A stretch of 64,000 nucleotides of DNA, taken from contig NC_065537.1 in the NCBI RefSeq assembly GCF_932294415.1, forward strand, positions 64,432,290-64,496,289, given 5' to 3'. Below the pieces are notes generated by a model. The model searched no databases, was not told where the DNA came from, and saw only the letters and a program-made list of their open reading frames with translations. The stretch is from Quercus robur. Its lineage: Eukaryota; Streptophyta; Magnoliopsida; Fagales; Fagaceae. The translations under genes and the position numbers were made by a program. Below, in pieces: positions 52,401 through 64,000 of the stretch. How positions within the stretch are numbered: position 1 is the first letter of the stretch; each line of letters begins with the position of its first letter.

Positions 52401-53182
52401 GAAAGATAGAAATCACTTTTATAAATTGTTTAATTTTTAGGGAGAACAAATTACTTAAAATAAATTTTAGATAATAAATCATACAATATACTACATATCA
52501 AAATGATTATATTTTCCTACACATCGTGTGAGTCTCTGAGTAGTTATTTAAAAAAAAAAAAACCCGTAATATCATTAATTGTTTAATAATTTAAAGGGAA
52601 AGATACACATGTCAAAACTCCATTGTGATTTCCCATAATATTTATTGAATAGTTGATGACATGATTAAATTAATCCAATATTCTCATTTCATAATAAATA
52701 GATAGGATTTTAAAGACTTTTATATTAAATTTACCCTAAAAATTTTAGAAAACGGTGAAAATATTTTAGATTAGATTTTCCAAAAAATAAAACAAAACAA
52801 AATGTATATTTCTTATTAATTGAAGAATGTATCTCATACATCAAATATATGAATCTTTCCTACGTGTGACTATAGAGTCTATACACTATGATAGAGAGTC
52901 AGTTACAAGAGCAAAAAATAATTTACTAGTTCTCCACATGCCCATGTTTGACGCGTGGTGTGAAAATTGGGACTTCACACTTACCTACCTTCGTGATTTC
53001 TTGGAAGCTACTATTATTTACGTACGTAACAAAATTAAAAAAACTTGACGACTCAGTTCTTGCTATATTAAAATAATAGACACATATATCATCCCCATCT
53101 TCCATAATTCCATCATCCATGTGCGAATCTGCGAGATAGAGAGTAGATAGAAGGAGAACATTGAAAGTTTGGTAGAAAACAA

Positions 53183-53665
53183 ATGAAAGAGTACTATTAT
53201 TTAGAGTTGATGGCCAAAATAGCCAATTCCATAGTCACCACATTGACCACAACAAGTTGCAAGCACATCATAGTCATCATCATCACAATATTATTCATCT
53301 TCTTCACCATCCATTTTTGCTCAAAGAATTTCTGGCACAACCATCACCGCCTCCCTATGTTCACCTTCCACCACAGTTCTTCAGGCAACAAGGACATCTT
53401 ATACTGTGTGGTGTGCCTTCATGAAGTCGTGGACGGCGAAAGGTTCCGAAAATTGCCCAAATGCAACCACTGCTTCCATGTTAATTGCATTGACATATGG
53501 TTGGAGTCCAACTCTACTTGCCCACTTTGTAGAAATCAGGTCTGTCTTGTAAATCATCGTCAGCGTAATCTAGGTCTGCTCCCCCAGTTTCTTTCAGTAT
53601 TTAATCCTCTGATCAACCTTGAAATTTCCTTGGTTTTGGGTGAAAACTCAAGGCATATTTTATAG
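53183..53665 (+). CDS. RING-H2 finger protein, ATL-like E3 ubiquitin ligase
   Basis: Intronless 160-aa protein. A strongly hydrophobic segment at about residues 28-46 ([16 protein letters not shown]) predicts one membrane span near the N-terminus. The RING-H2 domain occupies residues 75-116 with all eight ligands: C75, C78, C94, H96, H99, C102, C113, C116, with Trp106 between the last two pairs. That order and spacing is the ATL family pattern, whose members recruit E2 enzymes and ubiquitinate membrane or soluble targets. The basic GLD motif normally between membrane span and RING is not evident; the stretch there is His-rich. The short C-terminal tail has no known motif. ATG at 53183 is the first in the frame; a second Met at residue 10 could also serve. 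Specific ATL number not assignable. Confidence 0.85.
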   Translation: MKEYYYLELMAKIANSIVTTLTTTSCKHIIVIIITILFIFFTIHFCSKNFWHNHHRLPMFTFHHSSSGNKDILYCVVCLHEVVDGERFRKLPKCNHCFHVNCIDIWLESNSTCPLCRNQVCLVNHRQRNLGLLPQFLSVFNPLINLEISLVLGENSRHIL

Positions 53666-54355
53666 GTTTGTTTCTTATTATGTAACAGCATCCCCTCAAT
53701 AATGTATTGCATATTAATTCGTTCATTTAGTTTGTTTTCCTTTAGCAATATTTTACTTATTTGATAATTGCTTACAGCGTCTGAATAGGCATAGATTGTT
53801 GCTGTTAGGATTAAGAAAGTGTATATAGGTAATTCCATGGTCGAGTTTCTATAATCCTGTCCAATTATTTTGAAATGACTAAGAAATTATATTTTGCTAT
53901 GTATTTAAATTATAGATAAAATGGTAAAATTTGATCATTCATTTCAATATGGATGAATAATATTTTAGAATTGTTTGGAAAGAACATTGGCCGAAACAAC
54001 TGAAAAATAATATTACGCTTCAAATTTATTTACTTTGAAGTGTTTTAATGTAATATGAAATATTTTACAGTACTTAAAAAAAAAAAAAAAATTTACAGTA
54101 CTCATTATTAAGAAGTAGAAGTGTAAGGGTAGATCCAGAAAATATCGAATCAGCCCTGCTGGATATTTTAGAAAATCCAACCATAAAGTTTAGATTGATA
54201 GCTAAATGAATGGATACTGTCTTGTCAGTGACTGAGAAGACAGATATCCATTTGCATAATAGGCTTCTCACCTCAAGACAAAGGACTGAGCAAAATGATA
54301 AGGGATCTGAGCAAAATGATCCACTATATGTTAAACTCTTTGATAAGGGATCTCT
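53666..54355. other. Spacer after the RING gene
   Basis: AT-rich; it includes the RING gene 3' UTR of unknown length. A short poly-A run lies at 54076-54090. The open frames 53560-53838 (minus) and 54074-54271 (minus) show no domains. Confidence 0.45.
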
Positions 54356-54373
54356 CCCTTTCTAATACCAATG

Positions 54374-54404
<31 letters not shown>

Positions 54405-54760
54405 AGAGTGAAGAATGAGAGAAGAGAGAGAATACAAGGTATAAGTGATTCGACTTAACGGTCTATAGTTACAAAAAGAAAACCTTAACAATTACATTTT
54501 CGCTATAATCTTAATTCACTGAATTACAATAAACCTTAAGTAGAGTTTATATATAGAGAGAACTAGTGTTAGACATACATGGACTTACAAAAGCCCAGCT
54601 TAGGAGAATTTGATCTTGGGTTGGGGAAATAGGTCTGTTTGAGTTGGGCTAGCTACACTTTTTAGGGTCAAATTAAAAATGGCATTAGTGAAGCGAAATG
54701 GACCCAGACCTTACTATTTCCATCTTCTCTCAAAAGAGTAAAAAATACCTCATAATACAT
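54356..54760 (-). mobile_element. Copia-like LTR and primer-binding-site relic
   Basis: On the minus strand a TATA region (tctctatatataaactc, near 54550) is followed by a leader ending in a tctctcttctctc stretch, a TA microsatellite and the LTR end TCA at 54372-54374. Next comes TTGGTATTAGA at about 54361-54371, close to the initiator-Met primer-binding site (TGGTATCAGAGC) of plant copia elements. No second LTR or coding region; the right border is uncertain. Confidence 0.55.
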
Positions 54761-55013
54761 ACCAATGTCATGACTGTGTCCACAATTATTCGAACTCCAT
54801 AAATTCATAAAATAAAGTCACAGAAATAAAATACAGTTTCAGATACATGGTTAATTAGGATAAATCATCATTTAGATAATGACATAGATAATATTTCATC
54901 GAGTATTTATTGTAGAATTCTAATATAGTGTCAAATCTATCTTCTTAAAAATCTTTTTAAGCAAATAGATATACACTCTTATTTTTATTAGAGCAAGCTC
55001 AAATTAAGCATGA

Positions 55014-58000
55014 TCAGTTGGGCATCGTTAATGGTTGGAAACCATGTCGAAGACTTGCTTGCCATATCTCCTCGATGTTGAACATGGAGTCCCCACACTC
55101 GTGCACATTCCATCCTTCTAAACCATGCAATATCCCAGCAATACGCCAAGCACTCATCACTCTTCTTGTTAGCCAGTTCTGTTCCATAATGAAACATTTC
55201 AACAAACCAAAGGTAAAATGAAAAATGTTTTGTGATGTTGTTGTTTAGATACAAAGATTTTGATGTGTTCGCAAATAAATAAGAGTGTCAATTCACTAAT
55301 AGTAAAGGAAAAGAAAATGTTAGTTCATTGCTAACCTCACAAGAGTGAATGTTCGTAAAAGATTTGGGAGCGATCATTGCTGGTGTGCTATGATAGAAAC
55401 AATCTTTGCTCATGTTCTTCGGTGGGAATTGAGAAAAAGGAATGAATAATGTTCCTTTTGATGCCTTCAGTTGTTCCTCTTCGGTCCATCCATCTCCTAC
55501 TAACCATGTCTGCAAAACTCGTTATGTCATTTCAAAGTGTTCTAAATTGTTAGTTCCTTTTGTGTTTTGTGTTTTGTGTTGTGTTGTGTTGTGTTTTTTA
55601 TTTATTTATTTATTTATATTTATATTTTTATTTTTTCAGTAAACTGTATTTGCTTTACAAAGTGCATTTTTAATAATGTCTCAATATTATACGTGGATCA
55701 CTAATTCACTATACATCAACCATGAAAAAAAATGGATCAATTTTAACTGGCACAATAATACTACTCAATACTCATAACAAAAGCCTACTTTTTTCTTTCT
55801 TAAATCCAAAATGATTAAAGGACAACAGGTTGTTGTCACAAGAAGTCCTGAAATGGTTGCAAATTTTACCTTCTGAGCATAACTTGTTGAAAGTATTAAG
55901 TTACTTTTCATCTTGGTGGTAAGCCTTAAGTGAAGCTTCTCATACTCGTCCTTGTATAATGTTGCCACCTGATACAATTATATTTAATTATTTATTACAG
56001 ATGGGATGAAAAAGCATAGATAGCTATAGCAAGTTTTCCCAAATAATTAATAAAAAATTCAGATAACAACATCTTCTCTTCGCAAATAATTAATATGGAG
56101 TTTGACAGAAATATTTATAAAATGGTTCACAATTAATATGAGAGAAAATAGAATATAAAATATTGAATAATTTTTCCTTTTACCCTACATATTGACTGCA
56201 ATGCATGCTATATATTGTTATCCCTATGTATAAATATGAATATTTGAAAGGACTTATATATTAAAGAAAATTAACAAATTTGTTTAAAAGGATTTCTCTT
56301 AGTAATTATTCGATGTGGGATGGTAAGCTATACATGTCCGAGGGATTAGTTAGGTATTCTTTGAGCCTTTGACCCCATCTTAGTCAGAAAAAGAAAAAAA
56401 AAAGTGAGCTTGTTTAAGCTAAATGTGGTTTTCAATGATCTTCTCCTTTTTCTCTTTTATATATATATATATAAAAAGATAAACAACATCAATATAATGT
56501 AAAAAATTCAAGATAGAGAGACAAATAAAAGAAAATGGAATACAAATTTTAAGTGGTTCAGCTAGAAACCATTATGAGTTCGTTTGAGAACAGTTTATTT
56601 AGCTGAAACAGAAAACCTTTTGCTAAAAGTGTAAAAAAAAAGTTAAAAGCCAGTTGAATAGTATAATGAGACTCATAAATAGTACCAAAAAGTGTAATAA
56701 AACTCATTGATAGTACCAAAAAAAAAACTAAAAACTCAAATAAGCTCATGCCAAACGAACTCTCTATATCCACAATGTCTCTTATCTTTAATCTTTCTGC
56801 TGTGCGTTGTTTATATACACGTGGGGAACATAATCCCCACGTTTGTTTAATTTGAATTTATTATTAAAATGTTGCTTTCCTTTTCCATTTGATTTTTCTG
56901 ATCACTCGAGTCATACTTTTCCAATCTGGTTGGTGTATTTTCCTTAACAGTTGGTATTCAACAGTAAATTAGGTTGGTGCACTTTCCAAATTTTCTTGGC
57001 CTTCAACAAATAAAAATATAAACATTGCAATGTAGGCCTTCCTCTAGTCAACCCAAGCTTTATAATGAGTAAGGATTTTTCAATTAAAACGAACCTTTAT
57101 ATCCCTTTCACATAGAGTATTGGCAATGGCATAAGCAACCTTAGTAAGTTTGCCTCTAAGGAGCACTTCGGTTGTTCCTTTTGGAATGCTATTTAGCACA
57201 ACAGCCACTACTAAACTACTTCCATCCACCAGATTTAGTTTCAGCTGAGGGTACCTTTGGATGTAAAGCTCACCATTCCTATTAAGTTCCTCACCCTGCA
57301 AAATTTACATTAGGGTCCATGAGGTTTTTGTGAGGACACAAATGCATGCATGCATGCACATATGAGTTTGAGAAGAAGATATCTTATACATTTGATATAT
57401 GCAAATAAATACTTGAATTTGCTTGCCTGATTTAGTAGGCCTAGACTTAGCACCTTAACTCCTTTCATTTCAGCATGTAGTATGGCTCTTTCAATCATGC
57501 TATTGATTTCTTCCCTTGGCCATTGTAACTTGTACTTCAATTTTTTTTTAATAGGAAGTTAGAGAAAAACAAGCTGAATCAAATTGCATATTAGCCAACA
57601 AAAATGGTTGATACGAAGAACTTAAAAGAAAAAAAAGAGAGGTTTTTCTTTTTTTACTTGTACAGTGTATCTTGGAACCACCCAAGACTGCCATTTGAGC
57701 TTTTCGAAGGTGTTTGCCTCTATAACAAACGTATTTCCATAGATCCACGTGATGATCAGGGACCAAGATGTCATAGGCCACATCAACCACAAGTACCATT
57801 TGGAAGTGTGGGGCTTGGAGGCCAAGGTGGCAAATCCTAGCCTTAGATAATAGATGGACTCCAATGTGGTCAGATGGGTTAGATGTACCACTTTTGGTGA
57901 CTCTTCAGGTCTTTCAAGTGAAGTCTCATATACAGCATCCGTGGACTTGTCCATTGTTCCATAGACATAGTCATATATAGGCATGAAAAGTGAATAATTG

Positions 58001-61000
58001 GTGCGGAATTGGGTGTGATGTACTGAATGAAACCTGTTGAGTCAAAGATTATACACAAATTCATGAAATTAATTCATTTAATAATAATTATAATACTAAT
58101 GATTATGATAATATATCGAGGAAACATATCTTTTGCTATTTACTGATATGGAATCTTGGTCCAATTAAAGCATTTCAAATCAATAAAAACTCAACTCAAC
58201 TTCACCTAACTAAACTTTAACAAAACTCAAATGCCTTTCAGTTGTAAGGTTTCTCTTTCTCCCAAGGGTGTGTAAACCTAGAGGTGAAACCATGAATTTT
58301 TGGTTGAGAACCTACATTATGCTAATGATATATGTGTGTGTATTACTGTAAGTCATGTGTAAAAACCAAAGGTAGAACCAAAAATTTTGTTTGGGATCCC
58401 GCATTATTGTTATGATACTTATGATACATGTGTATACATATACACTAAATAAATATTTTTGGGGAGAGAACTTATTATTTTCAAACTCTAATAAGTGTAC
58501 AAAATTTGTCCAGTTTGTTTTAGACATGTGAAAAATTATTTTTTAAATTACCTATTATCTCTTACTAATGTTATGCTAGATGACAATCAATCATATAATG
58601 AAATTCATCTATTATCATGCTTCTTCATAGTGAAATTTTAACAAAACAGCCTACTAAAAGTGAATAAGAAATTATAATGGAAATAATTACGTCTTCATAA
58701 CTATAGATGATTCAAAAAATTTAGAGCTAGATATAAGAGCAAATTTTACAATAAAATTTGAAATCAAGGAAAAAAAAAGTTCTCTCTATAACCACTAAAG
58801 AAGATCCTTTAGCATTGTTGGGGGCTAGCTGCTATGTTTATGGGCCAAAACTTCCAAATATTTAATAATACATATTATGAAAATCTAAAATCTTAGGACC
58901 AAGAGTGGATGTAATTCCACCCCTACGCAAAGAATAATGTTAGGAAACACACCTAACTATGTACACACTCAAATTCACAACATACTTTTAATTGCATGTC
59001 ACATTGAGATTGATGCACCTAAATATTTATTTTTAGCAAGTACCCAAGGTGAAGTTGTGTATAAGTGCTGAAATTCAACCACGGTGTGAAATTGGATGTG
59101 GGTTTGTTGGTTGGGTGTCTCTGAAGGTGGACTGGTGTGTAAAACAACAATACCTCTAATATGGTGCAATGCTCATTCCTAAACAAACAACATGAAAATA
59201 GACTACCATGATCTCCATCATGAATATCTCTAATCTCAGTTATAATAAATTATTATATATCTAGTATATTATACTTACTGCTCACAAAAATGTGTCTCAT
59301 TTGCATGATTTACAAATAATTTCATCGTAAGTTTAAGTTTGGGATGTGGAGAAAGAGATGTTGAAAGGATTTGTTTGTGTTTGGACACAACACGAACACA
59401 ACACGTATTGAGGTTCTGGAACCAATACAAACACTACATGTGTCTAAAATTGTCTATTGAGCTGTTTTGTAATCGATCAAGTTCTCCAATAAAGTTTTGT
59501 GACTTTTGTCCACATTGAAAGGTCATCGAATTGAATTGAGGTTGAGTTGTTGGCTTTTTTAATTGGTTGGCAAACTCTAATTGGACTGATTAGATCATAC
59601 TGTAGAATATTGTTCGAAAGCCAAAGGAATATATGCGACCTCATAGATTATTTGCATGCCATATAAAAACCCATTAAGATCTACACAGAAGAAAGGAGTC
59701 ATTACACGTACAGACTAAATTTAGAAAACAAACAAAGATAACTACAACCCTTCAGTTGACAAGATAGGAGTAATTAATGTAAGAAACTTTAGGTATTGGA
59801 CAGTGATGTCTAACAAAAAAAAAGGGTTGGTGCGGTTTGGTCACTACATGGCTAGCTATTAGTTATTAGCATTTTAATGCAATTGAATGTAGTACTACTG
59901 TTAAAATACACACCGTGTTCTTCTCGGCAAGTCATTTTTTTCTCTGCCACTAGAAAAAAAAAGACCACGTTTTGAAACCACCATTAGAGATCTCAAAACT
60001 GGCACAATAAAAATAAGGATCTATAGTGATGTTTTGAAACCATCATTATAGGTCTCAAAATTGCCGCAATGGCCATTGTGTAAAAGGAAAGATGGCCAAT
60101 AGATATTACATACATGCATGCACAAGAGATTGGCTTCACAAAAGTAGAACAAAAAGTAAGAGACTTACGAAGGTGTGTACATGAGATATTTTAAAGGAGG
60201 GAAGATGGAGAAGAGGCTCTTTGGAATGAGCTCAAAGTTGCAGTGACCCATGTTGTTCATGACATCAATATACAGAATATAACCAGTTAAGGATACTAAG
60301 GAACCAGTTCCGGTGAACACTGTGGTCAATATCGGTATTGAGAAGAGCATGAAATATACTATGTGTTCCGCGAAAGGATGAATCACAGCTGCCATATTAG
60401 TTAATCAATAAATTGGTTAGCTCATATTATTATTTTGAGAAATAACTCTTACATACACACGCTTGTTTTTAATTGAATCACGATTTCAATTACAAACATA
60501 CATGTATTTATGGCGTGTGTTAGTGTGTATAATAACCATTGATCTATTATTTTTATTTTGTGAAATAAACACAGGCTTTATCAAAAGGAAGGAATCGCAA
60601 TGTCATTTAAAAGAATTAGGATTTTGCAATTTTGGGAAAAATTGTAGAACAGGTATACAAGACATATATAAATAGGCATTATGTAAACATTAAATGATTC
60701 TTTTAGGAAAAAATCACAAAACATAATATATTCAGAGAAATGCTATGTCCACAATAATTTCATTACACTTTCTCAATAAATTTTAAGTAGTAGGTTATTA
60801 CGGGTTGTTATTAGTGGACAAAAAATAATTTCAGTAGTATGTTTAAATTGGAACTAATAAAAATTTACTACCTATGAATTTTTGTAAAAGTTTTATGAAA
60901 ATATTGTAAGCATAACACTTTTCATATATTTATTATATTGTATTTATTACATATTTTTACACATGAATAACTCATTTTTGCAATAAATTTTTTTTTCCAA

Positions 61001-64000
61001 ATTCAAATTTCACTTAGAATTCACATGAAATGATTTTTAATTAGTCATTGAATAGATCTCAATTACAACTTAAGTGAATTTCTATTATTTTTGTTAACAG
61101 GAAGTAATAACAATTGTATCAATTTTAAAACTATATTGTGAACATTTATTCACCTAAAGCTAAACCTTAGAGTTTTGGCCTTAAAATAATATTAAATCCT
61201 AGAGAGCTTTTTATGTAATTGTTAGAAGATTGCATTGCTAATACAAATATTTTTATGAAGAACAATAGATGATTACATAAAGAATTTGAACTCTACTTAT
61301 CAATTTCTAATTAGTTTTGAATATATAGTGACAATAATGTTTCTTTATTTGTATGTTTTTCTATTTGATGGAAACGCTTGCTTTTTTTCCTCTCACATTT
61401 TATGTTTTGAGCCTTAAAAGAAATTGATAAAATAAATAATTTTTAATGAATTTCGACCGTACAAGAAAAAAAAACAATTACATTTTAAATGAATTATTGT
61501 TTATCGTACGAGAAAAAATTACACTTTAAAAGAAACATTTTTTAATAATTAAATAAAAAATAGACATATTAAAGATTTCTCATATTATATTTATACAAAA
61601 ATTATTCAACTTCTCTCAAATTTATTATTTTTATTAATAGTGTAATTATTTCTTTTGTTAAGGTGTGTCATTATGTAAGACAATGAAATTATTTTACTTT
61701 TTTATTCTGTACATTAAATATCAACATTTTTAATATAATATTTAATTTTTTTAATCTATTTATATTATTCTGAAATGTGAATTATTAGATCTTATTGCAA
61801 TATATAATGTTCATGTATGTATATTTTTGAATTAAAAATAAAATATTTTAAATTATATAATATAGGATAATGACTACTACACAAAATTTATATGAAAAAT
61901 TATAAGGAATAAATAAAATAATTATTTTTACCAATCTTACAAACAAGATTTAAGAATAAATTTAGTTTATGAAATGAAAGGAATATGTCTGGGGATTAAT
62001 TGGTAGCTAGTGAGAACCTTAGAATTACCATTTCTTAACTTTCAATTTGTTTCCACCGATCAAATGAAATGTAAATAATCCGTCCTCTTTTCTTTGAAAC
62101 AAAGGATGCTTTTGGTTTTGTTAGTACTTCATACAAAACCAATTTATTTTTTTATTTTTTTATAGCAACATGGAGAACACAAAATTGTTTCTGTTAGGAG
62201 TGTGTGGTGTGTGTGTGGGGTATGTTAATGTTGTTGGGCTGTGTCATAGACTGTATTGTAATTGCTTAGTTGGCATTGTATACCTATACCATAGTGTATA
62301 TATACTAGTATTAGAAGTGTATCTACATTAGCATTGTATTGTACCAGAGTTAGTTAATGTAGTTAGTTAGGGATGAGTAGGATTGGATTGGCTAGCTGGC
62401 AAGGTAGTTCTACCTCTAGCTTGAGAAGGCAATTAGGAAGTTAGTTACTGCTGAGCTATTGAGGGTATTAAACTTGTAGAGTGGTTGTACAAAAGATATA
62501 GAAAAAATTTTCCTCTCTGTTCTTCCTATCTTATTTTCTTCCTTCTCTGTTCTAGGAGGCCTAGTTGTCCTCGAATTCAGCTACCCCAAACTCTTCAAAT
62601 CCTAGCATTTTCCAACGCCGACAAATTTTTTTGTTTTGTTTTCAGTTTTTTTGTTAGGTAGGTGAACGAAGAAATATATTAGAAAAAACATTTCATTCGT
62701 TAACTTGTAATATATTTTTCTTGTAAACATAAATAAAAATTGAATATATAGATACATTAAATATATTTTTATAAAGCAGTACTCTTATAAAATTATACTA
62801 AGATAACATAAATATGGTATAAACTTTGGATATAATAGAAGAAATAACTTAACATATATAGCCATTATATTAACCCTAACTTTCTTTTATATATATATAT
62901 ATATATTCAAATTCGTACAATATTTGTAGATATGTCTATTTAATTTTTTTATACCTTATTTTACAATGTTTTTAAAATCTTGAGCCAAATAAAATTGCTT
63001 CTATACTCCATAGCATGTATATTATGTCAGATATTATTAAGTAAATGAAGAGGATCATTTTTTTTTTTTTAAATTTGTTAAACTTAGCTCAATAAAAATT
63101 CCCATCAAATCAATGAAGTGACTCAGCTTTATTTGTTGTTGGAGGAACAAGCATAATAAAATTATCTTACATGTAATAGGTTCAGTGACGATGGAAGAAT
63201 GGTGGTGGGAATGATAACGCGAGTAAAGATAACGATGGTGTAATGCTCGGTGAAACCAGTAGTAGAGGAACTCCACTGGACCCGCATGAAGCAAACTTGT
63301 GATAACTACACCATTTGTTCTCCAGAAGGGTAGGTTATGACTCTGAGGGATTGTCATGTATGCTATATAAAATATGATCCCATTCAACAATATCTGGTCA
63401 TCCCTATAAACCCAAAAAGAAGAAGAAAGAAGTGTAATATTAATGAAAATAATATGTGTTTGTACTATGTGTTCGTTTAGAAACAGTTTATCTAACTTTT
63501 TACTATAAAATTTTTGTTGAAAGTATGCTAAAGTATACTTGTATCTTAAATTTTTTTGAAAAAGTGAAAAGATGTAGGAAAAAGTAAGGTTTTTAAAAAC
63601 TATACATAAAAGTTAAAAAAAAAGATAAAAACTGAGTTTATAAGCTAATGTAGACCCAATAAATGCAAAATTATATTTCTAGAGATTCTTAGGGATTGAA
63701 TGAGGCACTTATTCAAGAAGTACCTTATTCTTATTCGATCTCAAAGAATCACAAGAACATACACCATGAAGCATGCACATTTGAGAGCAAGCAAGCAAGA
63801 GTTTTACTGACCAATTTCTTTCTCTGTCAACTTGCTCGAATTCGATACTTTTGTCTACAATTCTATTTTTGCCTTTGGCTGTTTGGTAACGAGAAATAGA
63901 AATCCATATCTGATTGTGAATCATCCTCACCAAAAGGAACGGGAATGTGAGAAAGTAGAAAAGGTCTGTTTCGCCTTCTCCCTTGACTATCATTGAGTAT
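55014..64000 (-). CDS. CER1-like: CER1-like very-long-chain aldehyde decarbonylase (5' part beyond window)
   Basis: Member of the ECERIFERUM1 family, ER membrane proteins that with CER3 and cytochrome b5 turn very-long-chain acyl-CoA into cuticular alkanes. Nine exons on the minus strand: 64000-63812 (partial), 63403-63171, 60388-60169, 58033-57658, 57534-57427, 57295-57095, 55968-55870, 55509-55336, 55178-55014 (TGA). They join in frame for 587 visible residues; CER1 has about 625, so about 40 are missing. The visible part starts with SMIVKGEGETD and RMIHNQIWISISRYQTAK. The His motifs of the fatty-acid hydroxylase domain are present: HRALHH and HSHHH in 63172-63255, and HSVHH at 58015-58029. 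The C-terminal Wax2-type domain includes GTLFIPFSQFPP and AGILHGLEGWNVHECG. Intron 57296-57426 uses a GC donor. No stop or frameshift, so apparently functional. Introns hold several transposon relics. Confidence 0.95.
56576..56762. mobile_element. MITE with 11-bp TIRs inside an LTR-like relic (CER1-like intron)
   Basis: GAGTTCGTTTG at 56576-56586 is inverted as CAAACGAACTC at 56752-56762. The interior is AT-rich with a doubled agtaccaaaaa motif. Surrounding minus-strand sequence (a tatataaac TATA-like site near 56815 and tttgtctctctatcttg near 56510) looks like a decayed LTR that the MITE entered. The intron is 55969-57094. Confidence 0.65.
56820..56841. repeat. Short GC-rich hairpin
   Basis: cgtgggga and tccccacg form 8-bp perfect arms around acataa, inside the LTR-like relic of this intron, next to an acacgtg G-box-like core. 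Confidence 0.5.
57296..57426 (-). other. GC-AG intron of the CER1-like gene
   Basis: On the minus strand the exon ends AATCAG and the intron starts gcaagc (57426-57421). It ends ttttgcag at 57296, after which GGTGAGGAACTT continues the conserved LLNQ-GEELNRNG junction. The rest of the donor (CAG/gcaag) fits the strong consensus expected of GC-AG introns. Confidence 0.85.
58034..60168 (-). other. CER1-like intron 3, no gene recognised
   Basis: 2135 bp, AT-rich. A segment at about 59945-60070 starts cactagaaaaaaaaagacc, resembling a CACTA-type end, and repeats a gttttgaaaccaycattagag-like block twice (about 59971 and 60032). No open frame of interest. Confidence 0.4.
60734..60923. mobile_element. 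hAT-like MITE with 8-bp TSD (CER1-like intron 2)
   Basis: Starts agagaaatgctatgtccac and ends gtaagcataacacttttc. Flanks atatattc (60726-60733) and atatattt (60924-60931) match at seven of eight positions. Same family as 4080-4248 and 37361-37543. Confidence 0.7.
62190..62640 (+). mobile_element. LTR-like relic (CER1-like intron 2)
   Basis: Starts tgttaggagtgtgtgg. It contains a TATA-like gtatatatactag near 62299 and a late segment cctctctgttcttcctatc with an agatatagaaa stretch, the layout of a short copia-type LTR. The end may lie near aacgccgaca (about 62625). No matched target-site duplication was found, so a solo LTR is plausible but unproven. Confidence 0.4.
63467..63655. mobile_element. 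Possible MITE relic (CER1-like intron 1)
   Basis: Starts tgtgttcgtttagaaacagttt, resembling the left end of the MITE at 56576-56762 (gagttcgtttgagaacagttt), and continues with related AT-rich sequence. The right end is decayed. Confidence 0.35.

Larger units (their letters stand above)
47700..53182. other. Gene-poor intergenic region
   Basis: No gene seen. It holds poly-A tracts at 48929-48952 and 49161-49200, TA microsatellites at 48645-48657, 50728-50742 and 50887-50908, and a poly-T tract at 51777-51798. Around 49430-49470 (ctagcatataaccagcgcaa) is an interspersed repeat motif common in plants. The open frames 47833-48225 and 51191-51472 lack recognisable domains. Confidence 0.55.

Noticed and set aside
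63055..63390. Read-through past 63171 in the CER1-like gene
   Set aside because: After ...TEPIT the sequence has a gtaaga donor and then non-conserved residues; the conserved SVIHPF resumes at 60388.

Overview
This is AT-rich nuclear DNA from a flowering plant. The evidence is long introns with GT-AG borders, plant-type proteins (a CER1-like wax alkane enzyme, an ATL-type RING-H2 protein, a plant UMP-CMP kinase) and a dense load of plant transposons (LINE relics, tRNA-derived SINEs, hAT- and Mutator-like MITEs, LTR elements). A woody eudicot such as a member of the Fagaceae is my impression only. I cannot name the species from sequence alone.

Five protein-coding genes can be reconstructed exon by exon. 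(1) A UMP-CMP kinase on + (coding 14778-19377, eight coding exons, 208 aa) has a TATA box at 13706 and a 5'-leader intron. (2) A uL18-like (ribosomal L18p/L5e family) protein on - (32950 down to 29583, two exons, 193 aa) has a Ser-rich N-terminus. (3) An RGP1 homologue on + (35539-46986, twelve coding exons, 572 aa) is a partner in the RAB6-type GEF complex. (4) A single-exon RING-H2 protein with a membrane segment lies on + (53183-53665, 160 aa). (5) A CER1-like aldehyde decarbonylase lies on - (from beyond 64000 down to 55014). Nine exons and 587 residues are visible, and roughly the first 40 residues lie past the right edge. These look like unrelated housekeeping and lipid genes that happen to be neighbours, not an operon or cluster.

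Layout: 1-4.4 kb holds interspersed repeats, including a 38-bp-arm perfect hairpin and a G-rich tract. 4.4-12.3 kb is a head-to-tail triplication of a 2.6-2.7 kb unit whose middle copy is a chimera of its neighbours. 12.3-21.9 kb is the kinase gene and its repeats. 23.7-28.6 kb holds a solo LTR and, in the opposite orientation, a 3.4 kb non-autonomous LTR retrotransposon of the same family, both with target-site duplications. 28.6-35.4 kb is SINEs plus the uL18-like gene. 35.4-47.7 kb is RGP1, whose introns hold at least eleven mobile-element relics or repeats. 47.7-53.1 kb is gene-poor. 53.2-64 kb holds the RING gene, a copia-like LTR/PBS relic and the CER1-like gene.

I did not find a convincing new multi-gene system. 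The most informative observations are structural: the chimeric repeat array, an in-frame 25-residue duplication in an RGP1 exon, a GC-AG intron in the CER1-like gene, and several insertions with readable target-site duplications. Splice borders were read by eye from reading frame, GT/AG signals and remembered family similarity. No alignment or expression data were available.
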